A stretch of DNA of 64,000 bases. Origin: Pseudoduganella flava (GTDB lineage Bacteria > Pseudomonadota > Gammaproteobacteria > Burkholderiales > Burkholderiaceae_D). The position numbers were made by a program, and so were the translations under genes. The notes under the pieces are model-generated. The model was given only the letters and a program-made list of their open reading frames with translations, did not search any database and was not told where the DNA came from. Of the stretch, positions 1-8,118 are shown in pieces. The stretch spans positions 279,787 to 343,786 of the forward strand of contig NZ_VLKW01000008.1 in the NCBI RefSeq assembly GCF_007830495.1. The letters are read 5' to 3'. Position 1 is the stretch's first letter, and every line of letters begins with the position of its first letter.

Positions 1-1
1 C

Positions 2-901
2 GAGCACTATGCGCCGGTGGACGACGATCCGCGCGGCGGCGTGGTCACGCGCACGGACGGCTGGAGCTATGTGGGCACCATCGACAACGATGCGACGACG
101 ACGGAACTGCGCTTCCTCGCCCGCGTGCAGGCGGCGCTGCCAGGTGCGGCGGGCGAACCTTACCGCGCCGCGTTCGCGAAGGGCGTGGGCTACCTGCTCA
201 GCGCCCAGTATCCGAACGGCGGCTTCCCGCAAGTGTATCCGCTGCAGGGCGGCTACCACGACGCGATCACGTTCAATGACAACGCACTGGTGCAGGTGAC
301 CGAACTGTTGGACACGGTGGCGCAGCGGCAGGGCGACTACGCCTTCGTGCCGGCGGACCTGGCGCAGCGCGCGGGCGTGGCGCACGAGCGCGCGATCGGC
401 GTGATCCTGGCCAGCCAGATCCGCGTGAACGGCGTGCCCACCGGCTGGTGCCAGCAGCACGACGCGTTGACGCTCGCCCCCGTCGGCGCGCGCAATTTCG
501 AGCCGGTGGCGCTGTCGAGCAGCGAGACGTCGCGCCTGTTGACGATGCTGATGCGGTTGCGGCGGCCGGCGCCTGGCGTCGTCGCCGCCGTCGATGCCGG
601 CATCGCATGGCTGAAGCGCGTGGCCGTCTACGACGTCGAGTATACAAAGAACGGCGCGAAGAACGGTGCGGACGGGCGGCACCTGGTGCCGAAGCCGGGC
701 AATGGCCCGCTGTGGGCGCGTATGTACGACATCGGCACGATGCAGCCGATCTTCGGCGACCGCGATCGCACGATCCACACGGACGTCAACGAGCTGACGC
801 GCGAGCGGCGCGATGGCTATGGCTGGTACGGGAACGGCCCTGCGACGGCGCTGGCCGCATACGCGAAGTGGAGCGCGGCGCGGACGGCGGCGGTGCGTTA
901 G
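2..901 (+). CDS. Pectate lyase, family PL10 (5' end outside window)
   Basis: The reading frame is open from the first bases, so the N-terminus, including any signal peptide, lies upstream; about 299 residues are visible. The stretch GGFPQVYPLQGGYHDAITFN followed by DNAL is characteristic of PL10 pectate lyases, which cleave polygalacturonate by beta-elimination outside the cell. Further on, WYGNGPA close to the C-terminus also fits the family. The stop codon overlaps the stop of the convergent DNA repair gene by four bases. Family assignment is from recognisable sequence; substrate range is inferred. The alternative, another (alpha/alpha)-barrel polysaccharide lyase, is less likely. Confidence 0.85.
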   Translation, partial: EHYAPVDDDPRGGVVTRTDGWSYVGTIDNDATTTELRFLARVQAALPGAAGEPYRAAFAKGVGYLLSAQYPNGGFPQVYPLQGGYHDAITFNDNALVQVTELLDTVAQRQGDYAFVPADLAQRAGVAHERAIGVILASQIRVNGVPTGWCQQHDALTLAPVGARNFEPVALSSSETSRLLTMLMRLRRPAPGVVAAVDAGIAWLKRVAVYDVEYTKNGAKNGADGRHLVPKPGNGPLWARMYDIGTMQPIFGDRDRTIHTDVNELTRERRDGYGWYGNGPATALAAYAKWSAARTAAVR

Positions 902-1584
902 TCTTCCGCCTCCATGTGCCGGCTGGCCTCGCGCACCGTCAGCGGAGCAAACCGGCCGCGATGTTCGGCGAGGAAGGCGGCGAAGGCGGGCGGATTCCAG
1001 CGCGCGTAATCGCGCAGCGCCCAGCCGATGGCCTTGCGGAGGAAGAAATCCTCTTCGTTCGCCAGCGCAAGCGCGTAGCGGAACAGGCGCGCTTCATCCG
1101 TCTCCAGCCGCCAGCCGCGCTGGTGCAGCATGGCGATGCGGCGCACCCACAGCGACGGGTGGAGGAGGGCGTCGTCCATCGCCTGCACGGCCCGCGGATC
1201 TGCAGCGCGCTGCCGGCGCACGATGGTGCCGACCACGCCGGCCAGCGCATCCACCGTGTCCCACCATGGCTCGCGCTGTGCCAGCGCGATGAGCGGCGCG
1301 AGGGCATCGGCATCGAGCCGGCGTGCCGCGCCGGCCAGCATATCGGCCGCCGCGTATTTGTACTCGCGCTGGGGCAGGTCCCACAGGCGCTCGGCCGCGT
1401 CGAGCAGCGTCGGCTGGTCGAGGTCCGCACCGATCTTGCCGATGGCGGCGCGGCGCTGCGGCGTAGGGATGCCGAGGAAGGGGAACTGGCCGCGCAGGTA
1501 ATCGCTCATCCGCCGCGCCTGTTCAGGATCGGCCAGCGGCTGCAGCGCCCCGCGCACGTGATCGACGATATTTTCGGTAGCCAT
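898..1584 (-). CDS. DNA alkylation repair protein (AlkD-like HEAT repeat)
   Basis: A 228-residue protein with helical repeats typical of the AlkC/AlkD family: an N-terminal FLGIPTPQRR segment, a central EYKYAAADML segment, then WWDTVDALAG and WVRRIAMLHQ, and a C-terminal EEDFFLRKAIGWALRDY. AlkD-type proteins are DNA glycosylases that remove positively charged alkylpurines without flipping the base. The tryptophan-rich WWDTVD motif contains the family's aspartate implicated in catalysis. The start codon lies inside the distal arm of a 43-bp imperfect palindrome, with only a weak AAGAA ribosome site, so translation may be limited by RNA structure. It is convergent with the pectate lyase. Confidence 0.88.
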   Translation of the reverse strand: MATENIVDHVRGALQPLADPEQARRMSDYLRGQFPFLGIPTPQRRAAIGKIGADLDQPTLLDAAERLWDLPQREYKYAAADMLAGAARRLDADALAPLIALAQREPWWDTVDALAGVVGTIVRRQRAADPRAVQAMDDALLHPSLWVRRIAMLHQRGWRLETDEARLFRYALALANEEDFFLRKAIGWALRDYARWNPPAFAAFLAEHRGRFAPLTVREASRHMEAED

Positions 1585-1625
1585 ATTTCTTGAAATCGGG
1601 GTCAGACCCCAATTTTAGGAAATAT
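1583..1625. repeat. Imperfect palindrome with GGGGTCAGACCCC core
   Basis: Two 19-base arms (1583-1601 and 1607-1625) pair with three mismatches around TCAGA; the inner GGGGTC-A-GACCCC is perfect. It sits between the glycosidase gene and the AlkD-like gene, both read leftwards, and overlaps the AlkD start codon. The same GGGTCAGACCC core recurs in the element at 39.66 kb. It may act as a transcript-end hairpin or mask the downstream start; there is no T-tract longer than three. Confidence 0.8.
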
Positions 1626-1637
1626 TGCCGCTGGGTG

Positions 1638-3839
1638 CTACGGCAGCTTCCGGAACCCCTCCGCCCTGACGACCCACTTGCCGTTGTCCGGAAACCCGGG
1701 CGCCGCGCGGTTCGGCGCGCCGTCCCAGCCGCCGGCCATCATCGCGACAGCCGCCAGCAGCGCGCCGTTGCCGGGCAGGTAGACGGGCAGGCCCTTGTTC
1801 GGGTTGTGGCCGGCCGCCGTGTAGCCGTTGTTCGGTCCATCGGACTTCAGCAGCACGTCCACCGCCTGCTCGGTGGCGCCCAGGCGCGCGGCCGTCATCG
1901 CGATCATCGGGTAGTCCCAGCCCCAGATCTTCGTCTCCCAATCCCAGTTCTTCAGCACGGCGTCCAGCGTGCGGCGCATCGTCGCGGTATCGACGCCGTC
2001 GCCCGGCAGCTGCCCATACGCCATCAGGAACGACGGGTGGTCGTGGCGGCTCGCCACGTTGTCCCACGTGTCGGGCGTGCTTTCGATGGCGACGTACTTG
2101 CCGTCCTTTTGCGGCAGCGCGGCCAGGTGAGTGCGGCGCTGCTCCCAGTCGGGGTCGCGCGGCAGGCCGAGGCGCTCGCGCCACTGCTGGGCGATCTCCA
2201 GGCCGCGCGCCCAGTAGCTCAGCTCATAGGTGGGGTTCATGCTGGTCGACTGGTCATAGATCTCCTGCGCGATCCACATCGGCGGGCCGAGCACGTAACG
2301 CTCGCCGCGCGGGTCCCAATGCAGCATCGAGGCCATCGCGGCCGCCGTCTCCATCACCAGCTCGCGGTATTTCTCCAGCGTGGCGCGCGACGGGTCGGCG
2401 CGGTACAGCAGCTCGGCGAGATGGATCGGGTGCGGCTGGTTCCACGCAATGAGTGGGTTGCCGCCCGGGCTCTCGCGCCCCTCCGGGCCCGTCATCTTCA
2501 TCCAGCGCGCGCCCTGCAGGCCCCGTTCCGCCGCCACCGCGCGGGCGCTGGGCAGGGTTCGTTGAAACCATGACAGCGTGCGCGCCGTGTACTCGGGCCG
2601 GCCCCACAGCGCGAAGTGCGCCGTGTGCCACCACACCATTTCCGTGTGGTGCTTGCCGTACCACGTGGCCGTCGTCAGTCCGCTTTCCTGCGCCGGCAAG
2701 GTGTCGCCCAGCTGGATGCCGGCCAGGTATTGCGACAGCACGACCCGCCGCTCCAGTTCCGGCGCGCGCGGGTCCGTGCTGCCGGCGAAATCGATCGCGG
2801 CGCCGCTTTGCCAGTACGCCCGCCAGTGCGCGGCGCTGGCCGCGAACACGTCGTCGGCGGCTGCCGCCGCGGCGCGGCCCTGCTGGGCGAACGACACGGT
2901 CAGGTCGAGCGTCTCGCCCCGTGCCGGCGTGACGATGAACGTATGCGTGTCCGGCCGTGCGATATTCAGTGGCGCCGCGCCTGCCACCGTCATCGCATAG
3001 CGGGCCGCATCGCGCACGTGTTCGACGGCCAGCTGCCGCTCGTCCTGGCCCAGCACGGTGGTGCGATGCAGATTCGGTTGCGACCAGTCCAGCGGCGGGT
3101 TGTGCTTCACCTTCAGGTCGTAACCGAGTGGCAGCGCGATGCGCACGGCCAGCGTGCCGTTCGCCAGCAGCGGTGAGCGAATGCGCAATGCAAGTGTGTC
3201 GCTGTCCGGCGCGACGGCGCTCGTCACGCTGACCGGTTGCCCGCGCAGCTGCCAGCGACTGGACAGGCGGCCCTGCCACAGGTCCAGGCGCTGGTCGATG
3301 CCCGTCGCGTCGCCCGGTTCGAGCGGACGCGCCGCGGCCCCGGCCAGCACGAAGGCGATCCGAGGCAGCGGCTGCGTATGCGGGTTCTCGCGCAGCCACT
3401 GGCCGGCCGGCGTTCCCTGATTGGTCGGATAGCCCTGGGTACGGCCGTGCGCCGTGAACGGGCGGTTCGCGTCGGCCAGTTTATAGCCGTGCGGGTTGGC
3501 GTTTTCGTGCCACGACCAGCGCGCCTGGGTTTCCGTCGGTGTGCCCGTCTTCCAGTAATGGTCGGCGAACGTCTGCAGGCCCGTCACGTCGGCCGTGAAC
3601 GCGAAGCGACCGTTGCCGACCGATAGCGGCGCCATCGGATCGAGCCTGGTGAGGTGCGGATCGTGGCGCGCGACGACGGCCTGGCGGTCGATCGGCGCGG
3701 CGGCCGCCATCGTCAGCATGGCGGCCAGCAGCAATGGGAGGAGGCGGCAAGGGGCAAGGCGCCAAGGGGCAGGGCGAAAGCGGGCAGTGGTGGGCATGGG
3801 CAGGTGCGCGGCAAGTCGACGGCGGTGGCGATCGTTCAT
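1638..3839 (-). CDS. Secreted six-hairpin glycosidase-like protein (GH65-like)
   Basis: About 733 residues. A basic N-terminus and the hydrophobic stretch LLPLLLAAMLTMAAAA suggest a signal peptide cleaved before APIDRQ. An N-terminal beta-rich region (VGNGRFAFTADVTGLQT) precedes a helical barrel with WYGKHHTEMVWWHTAHFALW and later WDWETKIWGWDYPM, features of the six-hairpin glycosidase superfamily (GH65/GH95-like). The substrate cannot be read from sequence; the PL10 lyase nearby hints at plant polysaccharide. ATG at 3839 is chosen; TTG at 3851 and ATG at 3797 are possible, and none has a strong ribosome site. It is divergent from the MarR/efflux pair. Confidence 0.75.
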   Translation of the reverse strand: MNDRHRRRLAAHLPMPTTARFRPAPWRLAPCRLLPLLLAAMLTMAAAAPIDRQAVVARHDPHLTRLDPMAPLSVGNGRFAFTADVTGLQTFADHYWKTGTPTETQARWSWHENANPHGYKLADANRPFTAHGRTQGYPTNQGTPAGQWLRENPHTQPLPRIAFVLAGAAARPLEPGDATGIDQRLDLWQGRLSSRWQLRGQPVSVTSAVAPDSDTLALRIRSPLLANGTLAVRIALPLGYDLKVKHNPPLDWSQPNLHRTTVLGQDERQLAVEHVRDAARYAMTVAGAAPLNIARPDTHTFIVTPARGETLDLTVSFAQQGRAAAAAADDVFAASAAHWRAYWQSGAAIDFAGSTDPRAPELERRVVLSQYLAGIQLGDTLPAQESGLTTATWYGKHHTEMVWWHTAHFALWGRPEYTARTLSWFQRTLPSARAVAAERGLQGARWMKMTGPEGRESPGGNPLIAWNQPHPIHLAELLYRADPSRATLEKYRELVMETAAAMASMLHWDPRGERYVLGPPMWIAQEIYDQSTSMNPTYELSYWARGLEIAQQWRERLGLPRDPDWEQRRTHLAALPQKDGKYVAIESTPDTWDNVASRHDHPSFLMAYGQLPGDGVDTATMRRTLDAVLKNWDWETKIWGWDYPMIAMTAARLGATEQAVDVLLKSDGPNNGYTAAGHNPNKGLPVYLPGNGALLAAVAMMAGGWDGAPNRAAPGFPDNGKWVVRAEGFRKLP

Positions 3840-3900
3840 GGTAAGGCGCAACGGTGCCGCCCGCCATCGCCACCCGCCATTCGCTCACCAGGATGAGCAG

Positions 3901-3928
3901 TCGGCGCGCGCTTGCGGGCGCGCGCCGA
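3901..3928. promoter_or_regulatory. GC-rich inverted repeat in divergent intergenic region
   Basis: Perfect 11-base arms (TCGGCGCGCGC and its complement) around a six-base loop. It lies between the divergent glycosidase and marR genes, with no following T-tract, so it is not a conventional terminator. Function is unknown; a boundary structure or second operator is possible. Confidence 0.5.
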
Positions 3929-3942
3929 TCGCGCTAATATAG

Positions 3943-3959
3943 ATAGGTAGCCTACCTAT
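3943..3959. promoter_or_regulatory. Likely MarR operator
   Basis: Perfect palindrome ATAGGTAG-C-CTACCTAT ending one base before the ATG at 3960. MarR proteins usually bind such 16-20 bp palindromes in their own promoter, so self-repression of the marR-efflux operon is the simplest reading. TATA-like sequence runs into both edges of the palindrome. Confidence 0.7.
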
Positions 3960-4424
3960 ATGAAAGATGAGATGACGGACCGGAAAACAGACGCGCAGCG
4001 GGTAGAGGCGCTGTCGGAAGAGCTGCGCACCGCGCTCAAGCTGCTGGTGCGCGAAATGCGCCGCGACGCGGCCGACGACACCACGGGCCTGTCGATGGTG
4101 CAGACGCATCTGCTGTGGACCATCGAGGAAAACCCCGGCATCGGCGTGGCCGAGCTGGCGCGCCTGCAGAACGTGCGCGGGCCGACGATCAGTGGCCAGG
4201 TGAAGGCGCTGGAGGAGGCCGGCTTCGTCGAGCGCATGGCGCCCCTTGCGGAAGACCGGCGCCGCAGCGGCCTGCAGGTGAGCGCCGCCGGCCGCACGCG
4301 GCTGCGCCAGCTCCGCGCCCGCCGACTGGACTGGCTGGCGCAGCGCGTCGCCCGCCTGACACCCGCCCAGCTGGAAGCGCTGGAGGCGGCCATCGAACCA
4401 TTGACCATCATTGCCCAACCATGA
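3960..4424 (+). CDS. MarR-family transcriptional regulator
   Basis: A 154-residue winged-helix regulator: helices around SMVQTHLLWTI, the recognition region VRGPTISGQVKALEEAGFVE, and the wing APLAEDRRRSGLQVSAAG. MarR proteins are dimeric repressors released by small aromatic ligands. Its last codons overlap the start of the DHA2 efflux gene (ATGA), so the two are translated together and the regulator probably controls the pump. The ATG at 3960 touches the operator palindrome; the in-frame ATG at 3972, preceded by GAAAGATGAG, is a plausible alternative start that would leave room for a ribosome site. Confidence 0.88.
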   Translation: MKDEMTDRKTDAQRVEALSEELRTALKLLVREMRRDAADDTTGLSMVQTHLLWTIEENPGIGVAELARLQNVRGPTISGQVKALEEAGFVERMAPLAEDRRRSGLQVSAAGRTRLRQLRARRLDWLAQRVARLTPAQLEALEAAIEPLTIIAQP

Positions 4425-5896
4425 ACCACGCGATCCATACCGATCCGGCCGCTCCCGTCACCCGCGAGGAGATCCGTGCCGTCTACTTCGCGCTGCTGAC
4501 GATGCTCGGCCTGGGCGCGCTCGAGCAAAGCATCGTGGCAACGGCGCTGCCGCGCATCGTCTCCGACCTGGGCGGCATGGCCCATCTGTCGTGGGTCGTC
4601 ACGGCCTTCGTGCTGGCCTCGACGGCGACGATGCCGCTGTACGGCAAGCTGGCCGACCAGTACGGCCGGCGGCCCATGGTGTTCACGGCGTTGATCACGT
4701 TCCTCGTCGGCTCCGTGCTGTGCGGCTTCGCGCAGGACATGACGCAGCTGATCGTGTTCCGCGCCATCCAGGGCCTGGGGGCGGGCGGCTTCATGCCGCT
4801 GGCGCAGATCATCATCGGCGACCTGGTGCCGCCCGCCGAGCGCGCCAAGCGCCAGGGCTCGATCGCGATCGTCTACGCCGTCGCCAGCGTACTCGGGCCG
4901 GTGCTGGGCGGCGTCGTCACGGACCTGCTGTCCTGGCACTGGATCTTCTTCATCAACCTGCCGGTGGGCGCCGTCGCGTTCCGCGCGCTGGCGCGTTCGC
5001 TGCGCAAGCCCGCCGCCACGCATGCGCACCGCATCGACTACCTGGGCTCGATCCTGATGACCGGCACGATCGTGGCGCTGCTGCTGATCCTCGCGCTGGG
5101 CGGCACCGAGTGGGCCTGGGATGGCATCGAGGTCAAGGCGTGCGCGCTGCTGGCCGTCGTGCTGGGCGCGTGGCTCGTCGTGCACGTGCGCCGTGCGGCC
5201 GAGCCGGTGCTGCCGCCGGACCTGTTCCGCAACCGTGTGTTCAACATCGCCAGCACCGTGATGCTGCTGACCTTCGTCGGCCTGATGGGCGCCAGCGTGT
5301 TCTTCCCGCTGTTCTTCCAGCTCGTGATGGGCAATTCGCCGGCGCAGTCGGGCTTCATGACGGTGGCGATGATGGCGGGGATGATCCTGTCGTCCACCGT
5401 CAACGGCCGGCTGGCGGGGCAGGCGCACCACTACAAGCGCACGCAGGTCGCCGGCCTGGCGCTGGCCGCCGCGTCGTTCGCGCTGCTGGCGTGGGCGATG
5501 GATGCGGGGATGGGCTATGCGGTGATCGAGCCGCCGATCTTCACGCTGGGCCTCGGCCTGGGGCTCGTGATGCCGAACATGACGATTGTCGTGCAGGGCG
5601 CGCTGCCGCCGGCGCGCCGCGGCGTCGGCACGGCGATGCTGACATTCTTCCGGTCGCTGGGCGGCCTGCTGGGTGTGACGGGTTCCGGCGCGATCCTGGC
5701 GCGCCAGCTGCATGCGCACGGCATCGCCGCCGTCCGTGCGGCCGACCCGCATGGCGGCTTCGCGGCATCCGCGGTGCAGGCCACGGCGGTGGCCGTGTAC
5801 CGGCATGCGATCGCCAGCATCTTCGGGGCCGGCGGCGTGATCGTGCTGGCCGCGTTGATCGTCTTGCTGTTCCTGCCGGCGCCGGCGGCCGAGTAG
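4421..5896 (+). CDS. DHA2-type MFS multidrug efflux transporter
   Basis: A 491-residue membrane protein with about 14 transmembrane helices. Motif A appears as GKLADQYGRRP after helix 2, and motif C as GPVLGGVVTD in helix 5, both hallmarks of drug:H+ antiporters. An acidic residue in helix 1 (LGALEQSIVATALPRI) matches the DHA2 signature. It presumably exports hydrophobic toxicants with proton exchange at the inner membrane. The start overlaps the marR stop by four bases, indicating translational coupling, and marR is the likely controller. The substrate is unknown. Confidence 0.92.
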   Translation: MNHAIHTDPAAPVTREEIRAVYFALLTMLGLGALEQSIVATALPRIVSDLGGMAHLSWVVTAFVLASTATMPLYGKLADQYGRRPMVFTALITFLVGSVLCGFAQDMTQLIVFRAIQGLGAGGFMPLAQIIIGDLVPPAERAKRQGSIAIVYAVASVLGPVLGGVVTDLLSWHWIFFINLPVGAVAFRALARSLRKPAATHAHRIDYLGSILMTGTIVALLLILALGGTEWAWDGIEVKACALLAVVLGAWLVVHVRRAAEPVLPPDLFRNRVFNIASTVMLLTFVGLMGASVFFPLFFQLVMGNSPAQSGFMTVAMMAGMILSSTVNGRLAGQAHHYKRTQVAGLALAAASFALLAWAMDAGMGYAVIEPPIFTLGLGLGLVMPNMTIVVQGALPPARRGVGTAMLTFFRSLGGLLGVTGSGAILARQLHAHGIAAVRAADPHGGFAASAVQATAVAVYRHAIASIFGAGGVIVLAALIVLLFLPAPAAE

Positions 5897-5961
5897 ACCG
5901 CGACGCTGCGAGCGACGATTGGCGTACACTGGAGGCCCGTTTTTCCGCACCGTGGACGCCA

Positions 5962-6414
5962 ATGAAACGTCTCCTGCCCCTCCTCGCCAGCCTGCTGCCA
6001 TGCGCCGCGCTGGGAGTACCTTGCCAGCCCACAGCCGCGTTGGTCGACCACGACCGCCGGTACGAGGAAGCGCTGCGCAGCGGCGACGTGGCATTCCTGC
6101 GCGCTGCGCTGGCGGACGATTACGTATGGGTCCACTCGCTCGGCTCGCAGGTCGAAAGCCGCGCGGTGCTGCTGGAGCGGTTGCAGGGGTTGAAGGGACA
6201 GGCGGCGTTCAAGTCGCGCACGACGAGCGACGTGCACGTGCATGCGCAGGGCGAGACGGTCGTGCTGCGCGGGCTGTCCATCGTCGAACAGTGGAACGCG
6301 GATGGTGCCACGTTCCGCACCAACCGCTACCAGTTCATGCGCACCTACGTCAACGTGGACGGGCAGTGCAAGCTGCTCGCGGTGCAGACGATGAACCTGG
6401 CCGCCAAGCCCTGA
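5962..6414 (+). CDS. Secreted DUF4440 / NTF2-like protein
   Basis: 150 residues. The N-terminus (MKRLLPLLASLLPCAALG) is a probable signal peptide. The remainder is an NTF2-like fold of the SnoaL/DUF4440 type: RYEEALRSGDVAFLRAALADDYVWVHS and then strands ending in a conserved LLAVQTMNLA. Such domains form small alpha+beta barrels that bind or isomerise small hydrophobic molecules, but the catalytic role here cannot be inferred. A TACACT -10-like element stands about 30 bases upstream. It is transcribed alone, after the efflux gene. Confidence 0.8.
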   Translation: MKRLLPLLASLLPCAALGVPCQPTAALVDHDRRYEEALRSGDVAFLRAALADDYVWVHSLGSQVESRAVLLERLQGLKGQAAFKSRTTSDVHVHAQGETVVLRGLSIVEQWNADGATFRTNRYQFMRTYVNVDGQCKLLAVQTMNLAAKP

Positions 6415-6594
6415 TCCGACGGCGCGCGCGCGAAACGTGCGATCGCCGGGTTGGAACGCCATTCTCGGCGGATTATTATTAACACTTCACTGACGACGCC
6501 CGCGGCGCGGCGATCCGCCCGCGCTTTCGTGTACACCAGGGCGCCGTCGCGGATCTGGTACGCCGATGAACAGGACCTTGAACGAGGAGACAGG

Positions 6595-6972
6595 ATGGAA
6601 GAGCAGAAGTTACGCGGGCGCTGCCTGTGCGGCCTGGTGGCCTACGAGGCCGCGGGGCCCGTCAGCCACGCGAGCCATTGCTATTGCACGATGTGCCAGA
6701 AGCAGCATGGCGCCGCGGCAGGCACGTATGCCAATGTGGCGCGGGCGGGCTTCCGCTTCGAGCGGGGCGAGGAGATGGTGACGGAATATGCGTCGTCCGA
6801 GCATGGACGGCGTGGTTTTTGCCGCGTCTGCGGCTCGACCTTGTACTGGCGCAGCGAACAGGCGCCGGACCGGATCGCGCTGACGCTCGGCACGATGGAG
6901 CCGGAATACGACGGCCCCGTCGAGCGCGAGCTGCACACGGACACCAAGCCGAAGTGGTTGCCCGTGCGCTGA
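6595..6972 (+). CDS. GFA/CENP-V zinc-binding domain protein
   Basis: A 125-residue protein with the cysteine pattern of the GFA family: GRCLCG at residues 8-13, HCYCTMCQ near residues 29-36 and FCRVCGS near residues 77-83. The family was named for glutathione-dependent formaldehyde-activating enzyme, but most members are uncharacterised zinc proteins, so a role in formaldehyde handling is only possible. ATG at 6595 is chosen because GAGGAGACAGG stands just upstream. Confidence 0.88.
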   Translation: MEEQKLRGRCLCGLVAYEAAGPVSHASHCYCTMCQKQHGAAAGTYANVARAGFRFERGEEMVTEYASSEHGRRGFCRVCGSTLYWRSEQAPDRIALTLGTMEPEYDGPVERELHTDTKPKWLPVR

Positions 6973-6988
6973 GAGCCTATTTGTAGCG

Positions 6989-7237
6989 TTACTTGTAGAA
7001 CGCCTCGACCTTGCCTTTCAGCTTGATCAGCATCGGGTTGCCCTTGCGGTCCAGCGTCTTGCCGGCCGGGACCTTGATCCAGCCTTCGCTGATGCAGTAT
7101 TCGGACACGTCGAAGCGTTCCTTGTCGTTGAAGCGGATGCCGATGTCGTGTTCGAACACGGCAGGCACGTGGAAAGAGCTGCGGGGATCCGTCGACAGAC
7201 GGTCCGGCAGGGTGGGGCGGGAAGTGGTATCGTTCAT
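6989..7237 (-). CDS. DUF3297 family protein
   Basis: A short, 82-residue protein with the family's conserved body: LPDRLSTDPRSSFH, FEHDIGIRFNDKERFDV and EYCISEGWIKVPAGKTLDRK, ending KLKGKVEAFYK. Members are widespread in proteobacteria and have no established function. ATG at 7237 gives the usual N-terminus; an upstream in-frame TTG at 7246 lies nearer to an AAGGA sequence and would add three residues. It is divergent from yjbQ. Confidence 0.85.
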   Translation of the reverse strand: MNDTTSRPTLPDRLSTDPRSSFHVPAVFEHDIGIRFNDKERFDVSEYCISEGWIKVPAGKTLDRKGNPMLIKLKGKVEAFYK

Positions 7238-7320
7238 GGGCGCCAATTATCCTTCAGATGCGCGCGCGCGACAACCCGGCGCCACCCACGCGCGCGGCGC
7301 CCGATCCGGAAAGTACCCTC

Positions 7321-7734
7321 TTGGCTCATCAATCCATCCTTGAATTTTCCACGTCCGGCCGCGGCACCCGCAACATCACGGACGCCGTCGAGCGGGCCGT
7401 GCGCGAATCGGGCGTGCAATGCGGCCTGGCCCACGTGTTCGTGCAGCACACGAGCTGCTCGCTGACGATCACCGAGAATGCCGACCCGGACGTGCGGCGC
7501 GACCTGGAAACGATCGTTTCCGGCCTGGCGCCGGACGGCGACCCGCGCTACCGCCACGATACGGAAGGGCCGGACGACATGGCTGCGCATGCGCGCACGA
7601 TGCTGACCGATACCGGGCTGACGGTGCCGATCGGCGGCGGCCGGCTGCTGCTGGGCACGTGGCAGGGCATCTTCCTGTGGGAGCACCGCACGGCGCCGCA
7701 CCGGCGCACGGTGGTCGTCACAGTGTTGGGTTGA
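7321..7734 (+). CDS. yjbQ: YjbQ family (UPF0047) protein
   Basis: YjbQ-fold protein with the conserved LAHVFVQHTSCSLTITENAD, the DTEGPDDMAAH segment carrying acidic and histidine residues, and LLLGTWQGIFLWEH near the C-terminus. Family members show weak thiamine-phosphate synthase activity in some hosts, but the physiological role is unsettled. TTG at 7321 with GGAAAG upstream gives 137 residues, the normal family length. ATG at 7258 would add 21 residues without a ribosome site and would start only 20 bases from the divergent gene. The start choice is therefore inferred. Confidence 0.85.
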   Translation: MAHQSILEFSTSGRGTRNITDAVERAVRESGVQCGLAHVFVQHTSCSLTITENADPDVRRDLETIVSGLAPDGDPRYRHDTEGPDDMAAHARTMLTDTGLTVPIGGGRLLLGTWQGIFLWEHRTAPHRRTVVVTVLG

Positions 7735-7833
7735 CTGCGCAGGGCGGACCGTATTGCGCTGCCTGCCGAAAAGAGAGAGGCGGCGCGCCGGCCAACCGCG
7801 CTAAGCTCGGCGCATGTATCGAAGAGGACAACG

Positions 7834-8100
7834 ATGAGCGACCAGTGCGAACACTTCAACCAGATCCACACGTATAAACCAAACAGCGCCGGTTGCGAGG
7901 AATGCCTGCGGCTGGGCGACACGTGGGTGCACCTGCGTACCTGCCTCGTGTGCGGCCACGTGGGCTGCTGCGACCAGTCGAAGAACAAGCATGCGACGCG
8001 CCACTTCCACGAGACGGGCCACCCGCTGATCCGCTCGAAGGAGCCGGGCGAGACGTGGGGCTGGTGCTACGTCGACAAGCGGTTCTTCGACCCGATCTGA
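7834..8100 (+). CDS. UBP-type zinc finger protein
   Basis: 88 residues containing nearly the whole zf-UBP module: CEECL, then HLRTCLVCGHVGCCDQS, and H residues in KNKHATRHFHETGHPL, followed by WGWCYVDKRFF. In eukaryotes this domain binds the free C-terminus of ubiquitin; bacterial stand-alone copies are common and uncharacterised, probably binding other C-terminal peptides. GAAGAGGACAACG precedes the ATG. No link to its neighbours is evident. Confidence 0.88.
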   Translation: MSDQCEHFNQIHTYKPNSAGCEECLRLGDTWVHLRTCLVCGHVGCCDQSKNKHATRHFHETGHPLIRSKEPGETWGWCYVDKRFFDPI

Positions 8101-8118
8101 CGCGTTATACGGCGCGCA

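Noticed and set aside
3956..6094. 712-codon leftward reading frame
   Set aside because: Shadow of the marR and efflux genes, with low-complexity Arg/His/Gln composition.
7258..7320. N-terminal extension of YjbQ from ATG at 7258
   Set aside because: No ribosome site, begins 20 bp from the divergent gene, and exceeds the usual family length; TTG at 7321 fits better.
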